From NCBI RefSeq assembly GCF_029931775.1, contig NC_079324.1:63495268-63559267 (forward strand): DNA of 64,000 nucleotides, written 5' to 3'. This stretch comes from Euleptes europaea (Eukaryota; Chordata; Lepidosauria; Squamata; Sphaerodactylidae). Of this stretch, positions 62,601 through 64,000 are shown in pieces (the stretch's first letter is position 1; every line of letters begins with the position of its first letter). A program made the position numbers and the translations under genes. Below the pieces are notes generated by a model that saw only the letters and a program-made list of their open reading frames with translations, ran no database searches and was not told the origin of the DNA.

Positions 62601-64000
62601 GCTAAAGGCCAAAGTCAAGTAAAAACTACTGGCTTAGGACCTACACGCTATGGGGTCATTTGTTGGGGAGGGGCTGTGGCTCAGTGGAAGAGCCTCTACT
62701 TTGCATGCAGGAGATCCCAGGTTCAATCCCCAGCATCTAGTTGGAAGGACCGGGCAGTAGGTGATGGGACAGACCTCCACCTAGGACCCTGGAGAGCCTC
62801 TGCCGGTCTTAGACAATACTGACCTTAATGGACCAAGGGACGCTTCATATGTCTTCATTTGTCTATCTCAGAAGAAGGGTCACTGGGTGTGTGTGGGGGG
62901 GAGGTAGTTGTGAATTTCCTGCATTGTGCAGGGGGTTGGACTAGATGACCCTGGTGGTCCCCTCCAACTCTGATTCTATTCTATGATTCTACTGAGAGAA
63001 TGGAAATTGGAAGTTGGTGTCAAAGTTTTGCGGTGTCTTCCTGACCTGCTCCTGTGCTCAGAAGTGTAAAAATAAATGGGCCCAAATCAGTGGCGTCGTA
63101 CAGAGTCTGTCGTTGTGATAGTTGCCCGCTGGCTTCAAGCTGTGAAGTGTGTTTTGCCTGCTTACTTCCAAACTGCTGAATTGTCATGACGAAAGCCCAC
63201 CAGATGGATCTTGTTTCAGACCCAGCATCTCTGAAAAGGAAATGACAGTGTTGTTGGTTTGGGGTTGCTTTGGGGCCAGGTCTTGGGGCGTGAAGTTTAC
63301 ACGTCAAACAACCAGCTCGGAGGAGTGCAGATCATGCACAACAATGGTGTTTCCCACGTGACCGTCCCGGATGACTTCGAAGGCGTCTACATCATCTTGC
63401 AGTGGTTGTCATATATGCCGAAGGTACAGCGAACTTGATGAAACGGGGGCCTGCTATAAACGCCAAAGACTGCCTGATTGCTCTTCCATAATTCCTCCTT
63501 TTAATTCTAATTCACCTTAATTGGGGTCTTTATTCATCACATTTCTGCTCTTTCTCCCAGGAATTCAGACTGGTTCTGAGCTCAGAAACCTCTGAATGGT
63601 CTGAAGGACGCATGACTTGCTGGTACACAGAAGTAGTGTGCAGGGCCCCCATCTTCGGTCCTTGCCATCACAAGTGGCAGAAGTTGGGGAACACCAACAG
63701 CGCGGTGTAGTGGTTAAGAGCAGTGGTTTGGAGCAGTGGACTCTGATCTGGAAAACCGGGTTTGATTCCCCACTCCTCCACATGAGCGGCGGAGGCTAAT
63801 CTGGCGCACTGGATTTGTTTCCCCACACCTGCACACGAAGCCAGCTGGGTGACCTTGGGCTAGTCACAGCTCTCTTAGAGCTCTCTCAGCTCCACCTACC
63901 TCACAGGATGTCTGTTGCGGGGAGGGGAAGGGAAGGTGATTGTAAGCCGGTTTGAGTCTCCCTTAAGTGGTAGAGAAAGTCGGCATATAAAAAACAACTC
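17698..64000 (+). CDS. ACACB: ACACB, acetyl-CoA carboxylase 2 (5' part; continues past window)
   Basis: Carboxylates acetyl-CoA to malonyl-CoA at the outer mitochondrial membrane. Malonyl-CoA made there restrains CPT1 and fatty-acid oxidation. Forty-two coding exons were placed by frame, acceptor and donor, from ATG 17707 to 63423. They sum to 6057 nt (2019 codons) with every phase consistent and no stop. The N-terminal hydrophobic anchor separates ACACB from cytosolic ACACA. Domain order is anchor, AMPK-site region, biotin carboxylase, biotin carrier (MKM), central domain, then the start of carboxyltransferase. Human ACACB has about 2458 residues, so about 440 remain beyond the window. An in-frame TGA directly precedes the ATG (GTC GTC TGA ATG), fixing the start. 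It lies downstream of UNG as in human. Confidence 0.97.
17707..18371 (+). CDS. ACACB: ACACB exon 1: membrane anchor and disordered regulatory region
   Basis: Codes for 221 residues plus two bases. Residues 2-18 ([17 protein letters not shown]) form the hydrophobic segment that ties ACC2 to the outer mitochondrial membrane. The rest is Ser/Pro/Gln-rich and poorly conserved, as in other ACC2 proteins, then [19 protein letters not shown] resembles human FILGSFDDYSSDEDSVAGS. The exon ends in VIM plus AG of an Arg codon, so the AMPK motif is split by intron 1 (6.1 kb). Donor GTAAGC at 18372. Confidence 0.95.
18795..19034 (-). repeat. MIR-like CORE SINE (older subfamily)
   Basis: Inverted head CTTAACCACTACACCACACTGG, inverted core GGCCCAAGGTCACCCAGCAA and an L2-like tail (TTTATACCCTGCCTCTCTCC) on plus. 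Confidence 0.75.
19668..19872 (-). repeat. MIR-like CORE SINE fragment
   Basis: TTATCCTCACAACAACCCTG, GTGGGGATTCACACCTGGGT and CAGCAAGCTTCCATGGCA match the copy at 18795. Confidence 0.65.
19873..23934. other. ACACB intron 1 interior, no gene recognised
   Basis: Unique-looking intronic DNA. The 254-codon frame at 21487-22251 is low-complexity-rich, has no family resemblance and lacks splice or promoter support. Around 23360-23700 there is an unclassified diverged repeat. An alternative ACACB exon cannot be ruled out. Confidence 0.5.
23935..24225 (+). repeat. CR1-type LINE 3' end (TTATGTTCTT tail)
   Basis: GGCTACTAGTCAAAATGG, GGTTGGCCACTGTGTGAACA and TCTGATCCAGCAGGGCTTTT. Same subfamily as 33285. 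Confidence 0.7.
24478..36530 (+). CDS. ACACB: ACACB exons 2-12: AMPK site and biotin carboxylase domain
   Basis: Exons 24478-24610, 25066-25204, 25284-25393, 26111-26192, 27351-27449, 27652-27761, 28941-29051, 32834-33043, 33787-33957, 35189-35350 and 36367-36530. The domain uses ATP and bicarbonate to carboxylate biotin. [12 protein letters not shown] restores the AMPK motif: Met at -5, Arg at -4, Leu at +4 around S226, equivalent to human Ser222. [19 protein letters not shown] starts the domain. The ATP-grasp loop GGGGKGIR lies at 462-469 and [10 protein letters not shown] at 584-593. [16 protein letters not shown] ends the set. Exon 7 is the most divergent ([17 protein letters not shown]). 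Exons 9 and 10 have LINE remnants hard against their acceptors. Confidence 0.96.
26332..26551. mobile_element. Non-autonomous DNA element, GGGTTGCCA family
   Basis: Starts TAGGGTTTCCAGCC and ends GTTGACAACCCTA. The body has GATCAGTTCCCCTGGAAGAA and GGTGGACTCTATGGCATTAT. Confidence 0.65.
26672..27202 (-). repeat. CR1 LINE 3' end
   Basis: ATAGAATCATAGAGTTGCAA through GGTTCTGGTCCAACAGAA, the usual 3' portion. Lies before ACACB exon 6. Confidence 0.9.
27762..28469. other. ACACB intron 7, unremarkable part
   Basis: No gene or clear repeat seen apart from a short (TG)n tract near 28065-28082. Confidence 0.5.
28470..28718 (+). repeat. tRNA/CORE SINE
   Basis: GAGAGCCAGCGTGGTGTGGT head, GGTTTGATTCCCCACTCTTC B box and GGGGTATAAAAACCAACTCT tail. 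Ends about 220 bp before exon 8. Confidence 0.85.
30317..30482. repeat. Pyrimidine-rich microsatellite
   Basis: Imperfect (TTTC)n, (TTCC)n and (CCCT)n runs, about 165 bp almost free of purines on plus. Could form triplex DNA. Confidence 0.85.
30619..30816. mobile_element. GGGTTGCCA-family element nested in the hAT element
   Basis: AGTTGCCAATCTCCAGGTAC to AACTTGGCAACCCTAG. Body GATCAGTTCCCCTGG as in the other copies. Confidence 0.65.
30952..32149. other. ACACB intron 8, no gene recognised
   Basis: Intronic sequence without a convincing exon or repeat family that I can name. Confidence 0.45.
32150..32335 (+). repeat. MIR-like CORE SINE, diverged
   Basis: GCATGGCGTGTTGGTTAGAG head, TTGGGAGACCTGAGTTCAAA B box and GGGCAGGATATAAATCTGAA tail. 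Confidence 0.65.
32340..32826 (-). mobile_element. LINE 3' coding remnant abutting ACACB exon 9
   Basis: The minus strand codes for the C-terminal part of a non-LTR reverse transcriptase protein: [20 protein letters not shown], then a zinc-knuckle-like segment with [16 protein letters not shown]. One expected cysteine is Trp (VWPCG). The frame stays open about 480 bp and reaches to within about 10 bp of the exon 9 acceptor (exon from 32834), so LINE sequence appears to supply most of the branch-point region. Confidence 0.65.
33285..33770 (+). repeat. CR1-type LINE 3' end abutting ACACB exon 10
   Basis: GATAGAGGTTTATAAAAACG, CTCTCCCGTAATACTAGCCC, GATAAAAGGAAGGATTTTTT and GGACTAGATGGACCCTCCCT. 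It ends at the GATGTTCTT tail, about 17 bp before exon 10 (33787). Confidence 0.75.
34078..34262 (-). repeat. Diverged tRNA SINE
   Basis: GCCTGAGACCCAGGTCTTTC and GGCTGAACCTGGGACCTTGA recall the inverted SINE B box. Strongly decayed. Confidence 0.4.
34463..34662 (+). repeat. tRNA-Ala SINE
   Basis: GAGGGGCTGTAGCTCAATGG head, CAGGTTCAGTCCCCAGCATC, and the tail GAAGGCAGCTTCATTTGTTC. Confidence 0.85.
35512..35640 (+). repeat. tRNA/CORE SINE, 3'-truncated
   Basis: GTGGTGTAGTGGTTAAGAGC, GGACTCTAATCTGGAGAA and TGGGTGACCTCAGGCTAGTC. Confidence 0.75.
36780..37015 (+). repeat. Unclassified retroelement-like 3' end
   Basis: GAAGAAACCAAGGTGAAACG then GATCAATAAAACTTTGGATC. The end pattern recalls retroelement 3' termini. 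Class not settled. Confidence 0.3.
37268..37462. mobile_element. GGGTTGCCA-family element
   Basis: TGCTAACTTCCAGGTACTAG to GAACTTGGCAACTCTA. Body GATCAGTTCCCCTGGAGAAA. Confidence 0.6.
37463..38331. mobile_element. hAT-like element related to 52797, interrupted and expanded
   Basis: GGTGGAGCTTTTGCCCAG, CTTCTGATTGGCCACTGG and GGTCTTCGTTGTGTGACTG align with the element at 52797-53160. An unrelated AT-rich insert (about 37665-38095) interrupts it. The GCAGCCATTTTGTGGCTGG segment, present once at 53036, is amplified here. Element ends are eroded. Confidence 0.5.
38101..38290. repeat. 33-bp tandem repeat, about 5.7 units, each with a YY1-type motif
   Basis: The unit begins TGCGGCAGCCATTTTGTGGC and repeats at 38101, 38134, 38167, 38200, 38233 and 38266 with only one or two changes. 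The minus strand of every unit reads AAAATGGCTGC, a full match to the YY1 consensus AANATGGCNGC. In ACACB intron 12. Confidence 0.95.
38424..39298. mobile_element. Tc1/mariner-type non-autonomous element with internal GC-rich tandem repeat
   Basis: Ends CCGTATTTTTCACTCCATAA and GGAGCGAAAAATACGG are inverted repeats flanked by TA on both sides (38422-38423, 39299-39300), the Tc1/mariner target pattern. Inside, GC-rich units with CTTGAAAGTGCTCTGCGCTG and GGGCTTCCAGGGAGTCCCT repeat about four times (about 38820-39195). A hairpin forms around 38742-38788. No transposase seen. Confidence 0.7.
39469..42910 (+). CDS. ACACB: ACACB exons 13-18: end of biotin carboxylase, linker and biotin carrier domain
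   Basis: Exons 39469-39619, 40245-40348, 41275-41356, 41528-41673, 41836-41986 and 42776-42910. The biotin carrier segment runs from about [18 protein letters not shown] to [11 protein letters not shown]. The biotinyl lysine is K933 in the motif VMKMVM (human K929), coded at the very start of exon 18. Exon 18 has an AAG acceptor (ATAAG|GTCATG). The carrier swings biotin between the two catalytic domains. All residues of the MKM hairpin are intact. Confidence 0.96.
40568..41165 (+). repeat. Dispersed lizard repeat split by a CR1 insertion
   Basis: TCAGAGGGTGGCTGTGTTGG to CACCTTAAAGACT on the left continues as CAAGATTTTCAGATTTCCAG and CCCTTCATCAGAGATCAG on the right. The CR1 at 40648-41106 lies between, so it came later. 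Confidence 0.5.
40648..41106 (+). repeat. CR1 LINE 3' end, nested
   Basis: GAAGAGGAGAAGACTGAGAG to CCAACTCTATGATTCTATGA, complete CR1 3' end with its microsatellite-like tail. Confidence 0.9.
41987..42775. other. ACACB intron 17, no gene recognised
   Basis: No convincing exon. A short LINE-tail-like piece (TATAGCGCTTTGAGTATTC) lies near 42201. Confidence 0.45.
43392..56731 (+). CDS. ACACB: ACACB exons 19-34: central (non-catalytic) domain
   Basis: Exons 43392-43538, 44799-44987, 45274-45374, 46165-46253, 46356-46480, 47191-47304, 48949-49062, 49240-49329, 49981-50099, 52188-52325, 53239-53338, 53423-53530, 54280-54336, 55308-55349, 55471-55686 and 56576-56731. Peptides such as [53 protein letters not shown]-like [18 protein letters not shown] and [19 protein letters not shown] are nearly identical to human ACACB. 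The domain positions the carboxylase and transferase units. Exon 32 is only 42 nt. Donors of exons 25 (AAG|GTTGGC) and 30 (AAG|GTTCAC) are weak. An hAT-type element lies in intron 19, ending about 120 bp before exon 20. Confidence 0.95.
43690..44678. mobile_element. hAT-type element with perfect 8-bp duplication and GC-rich cargo
   Basis: Ends CAGTGGTTGGCAAACT and AGTTTGCCTACCCCTG are inverted repeats. The exact 8-bp duplication GGTTAAGC flanks them (43682-43689, 44679-44686). The outer 250 bp on the left is AT-rich transposon DNA. The middle (about 43990-44640) is very GC- and CpG-rich with an acidic-codon run and a consensus donor (TTGCAG|GTGAGG, GT at 44298-44299). No transposase seen. In ACACB intron 19. 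Confidence 0.85.
45128..45215 (-). repeat. Fragment of the AAAGCTCATACCC repeat, inverted
   Basis: GTCCAGTAGCACCTTAAAGACT then GTGAGCTTTCGTGAGTCAC, complementary to 3748-3828. Confidence 0.45.
45852..46045 (+). repeat. tRNA-Ala SINE, internally deleted
   Basis: GGACTGTGGCTCAGTGGGAA head without a complete B box, then the usual body and GGCAGCTTCATGTGTACATG. Confidence 0.75.
46740..47165 (+). repeat. LINE 3' end (L2/CR1-like) ending beside exon 24
   Basis: TTTTAAAGCCCTGAAAGGTC, GCAGGATAGAAAATG tail and a (TG)n run resemble squamate LINE 3' UTRs. It stops about 25 bp before exon 24 (47191). Confidence 0.5.
47409..47704 (+). repeat. tRNA/CORE SINE, full length
   Basis: GAGAGCCAGCGTGGTGTAGT through GTCGGCATATAAAAAACC. 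Confidence 0.9.
47849..48345 (-). repeat. CR1 LINE 3' end
   Basis: AGAATCATAGAGTTGGAAGG through CTCCTTCAACCTTTCCTCAT. Confidence 0.9.
48346..48948. other. ACACB intron 24, 3' part, no gene recognised
   Basis: Nothing identifiable besides the acceptor of exon 25. Confidence 0.45.
50238..50460 (+). repeat. Strongly diverged tRNA-Ala SINE
   Basis: GTACCAGGCTCAGTCTCCTC, GATCCTGGAGATTC and GTATAAGGCAGTTTCATTTC are weak matches in the right order. Confidence 0.45.
50461..51847. other. ACACB intron 27, no gene recognised
   Basis: Several unsupported short open frames. The frame at 51396-51659 has no family match and no splice context in ACACB. Confidence 0.45.
51848..52010 (+). repeat. MIR-like CORE SINE, diverged
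   Basis: GTGCAGTGGAGTGGCCAGAG, TGGACTTGAACACAGG and CTAACCTACCTCACATGGTT. Confidence 0.5.
52797..53160. mobile_element. hAT-like non-autonomous element
   Basis: Ends CAGGGGTCC and GGAACCCCTG are inverted. Flanks GACCAGAC and GACTATAG agree at 5 of 8 positions, a decayed duplication. Contains one GCAGCCATTTTGTG unit, the segment amplified at 38101. Confidence 0.6.
53531..54279. other. ACACB intron 30, no gene recognised
   Basis: No repeat family or exon that I recognise. A poly(C) run lies near 53938-53947. Confidence 0.45.
54515..54735 (+). repeat. 5S rRNA-derived SINE (SINE3-like)
   Basis: CAGTCTCATCAGATCTTAGAA and CCTGGTTAGTACATGGATGG follow 5S rRNA order and spacing. Then comes the body GGCAATGGCAAATCACCTCT and CTTGAAAACCCCATGGG. 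Confidence 0.8.
55078..55258 (+). repeat. tRNA-Ala SINE, divergent subfamily
   Basis: GGGCTTGTAGCTCAGTGGTT head with GGGTCCCGGGTTCAATCCC, then a different middle and AAGGCAGATTCATATAT. Closest to a tRNA of all copies. Confidence 0.7.
55853..56054 (+). repeat. tRNA-Ala SINE, first of a head-to-tail pair
   Basis: GGGGAGGGGCTGTGGCTCAG to TATAAGGCAGCTTCATATT. The next copy follows directly. Confidence 0.9.
56055..56272 (+). repeat. tRNA-Ala SINE, second of the pair
   Basis: GGGGAGGGGCTGTGGCTCAG, CCAGGTTCAATCCCCGGCAT and CTTCATATGTTCATAT tail. Confidence 0.9.
56365..56470 (-). repeat. CR1-type LINE fragment
   Basis: CAGCATCCTGTCTCCCACAG and TGGCCAACCAGAGCC are the complement of the TTGGCCACTGTGTGAACAG part seen at 24150. 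Confidence 0.5.
56793..57385 (-). repeat. CR1 LINE 3' end reaching toward exon 35
   Basis: AGAATCATAGAATCATAGAG through TTGTGGAGCCCAAAACTAGA. The last part, ACTGGACACAGTATTCC, is locally duplicated. It ends about 40 bp before exon 35 (57427). Confidence 0.9.
57427..63423 (+). CDS. ACACB: ACACB exons 35-42: end of central domain and N-terminal half of carboxyltransferase
   Basis: Exons 57427-57630, 58236-58391, 59050-59172, 59814-60083, 61254-61351, 61470-61590, 62196-62306 and 63280-63423. The domain transfers the carboxyl group from biotin to acetyl-CoA. [52 protein letters not shown] and [12 protein letters not shown] are family hallmarks. The last codons seen are WLSYMPK; the donor GTACAG follows at 63424, and the C-terminal half is outside. 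Exon 41 begins VTFRAIGIG where human has VTCRAIGIG. Confidence 0.95.
57655..57808 (+). repeat. tRNA/CORE SINE, 5'-truncated
   Basis: GCTGGGTGACTGTGGGCTAG to ACCAACTCTTCTTCTT. Confidence 0.85.
57816..58118 (+). repeat. tRNA/CORE SINE, full length
   Basis: GAGAGCCAGCGTGGTGAAGT to ACCAACTCTTTTTCT. Ends about 118 bp before exon 36. Confidence 0.9.
58392..59813. other. ACACB introns 36 and 37 (exon 37 at 59050-59172)
   Basis: No repeats or further genes recognised on either side of exon 37. The stretch 59400-59800 is AT-rich. Confidence 0.45.
60195..60398 (-). repeat. tRNA-Ala SINE
   Basis: ACACATGAAGATGCCTTCTA and GGGATTGAACCTGGGACTTT on plus are the inverted tail and B box. Confidence 0.8.
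60740..60946 (+). repeat. tRNA-Ala SINE
   Basis: GGGGCGTGGCTCAGTGGCAG to AAGGCAGCTTCATGTGTG. Confidence 0.85.
61690..62155 (-). repeat. LINE 3' end (L2/CR1-like), inverted, ending near exon 41
   Basis: TTATTTATTATTATTTATTA tail, GACTCGGGGCAGCTGACAAC, and GAGCTGGTTCCAGAGAGAGG in the body. Ends about 40 bp before exon 41 (62196). Confidence 0.55.
62307..62663. other. ACACB intron 41, 5' part
   Basis: Nothing recognisable. Confidence 0.4.
62664..62855 (+). repeat. tRNA-Ala SINE
   Basis: GGGGAGGGGCTGTGGCTCAG, CTTTGCATGCAGGAGATCCC and GACGCTTCATATGTC. Confidence 0.85.
62872..62995 (+). repeat. CR1 LINE 3' tip
   Basis: GTAGTTGTGAATTTCCTGCA, GACTAGATGACCCTGGTGGT and tail ATTCTATGATTCTA. Confidence 0.85.
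63695..64000 (+). repeat. tRNA/CORE SINE, running to the window edge
   Basis: ACAGCGCGGTGTAGTGGTTA to GTCGGCATATAAAAAACAAC. Confidence 0.9.

Noticed and set aside
1-64000. Endogenous retrovirus or other capsid-bearing element
   Set aside because: I saw no paired long terminal repeats and no gag, pol or env-like reading frames; the retroelement pieces are LINE, SINE or Penelope-like.

Overview
This is nuclear DNA of a vertebrate, most likely a squamate reptile (lizard). All genes are split into many GT-AG exons. Introns are full of CR1-type LINE 3' ends carrying the ATTCTATGA tail, tRNA-Ala-headed SINEs, tRNA/CORE (MIR-like) SINEs, 5S-rRNA-derived SINEs, Penelope-like fragments and non-autonomous DNA transposons. 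The species cannot be fixed from the window alone.

Three host genes are present, in the same order as in human 12q24: ALKBH2 (minus strand, about 1030-4452+), UNG (plus, 4751-8882, poly(A) signal near 10187) and ACACB (plus, start codon 17707, running off the right edge after its 42nd coding exon in the window). ALKBH2 and UNG are read divergently from one GC-rich promoter holding three NRF1-like palindromes. Both proteins open with a PCNA-binding motif: KFLVR (APIM) in ALKBH2 and QKTLLSFF (PIP box) in UNG2. The pair therefore supplies direct reversal of alkylated bases and uracil excision at replication forks. UNG also keeps the mammalian two-isoform layout. An internal CCAAT-rich promoter and an ATG at 5236 read in frame through the UNG2 splice acceptor and would give a mitochondrial UNG1.

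ACACB (acetyl-CoA carboxylase 2) fills the rest. Its first coding exon encodes a hydrophobic outer-mitochondrial-membrane anchor. The next exons give the AMPK site, biotin carboxylase domain, biotin carrier domain (MKM, Lys933), central domain and the start of the carboxyltransferase domain: 2019 codons without a break. About 440 residues of the family's usual length lie beyond the window. A GC-rich island near 10.9-11.6 kb is the best candidate for its distal promoter.

I found no new multigene system. What merits a second look is (a) the PCNA-motif divergent pair, (b) the nested UNG1/UNG2 start, (c) transposon remnants ending within about 10-40 bp of the 3' splice sites of ACACB exons 9, 10, 24, 35 and 41, (d) two hAT-type elements with perfect 8-bp target duplications and GC-rich cargo, one holding an exon-like segment with a donor, and (e) a 33-bp tandem repeat in ACACB intron 12 that multiplies a YY1-type motif six-fold.
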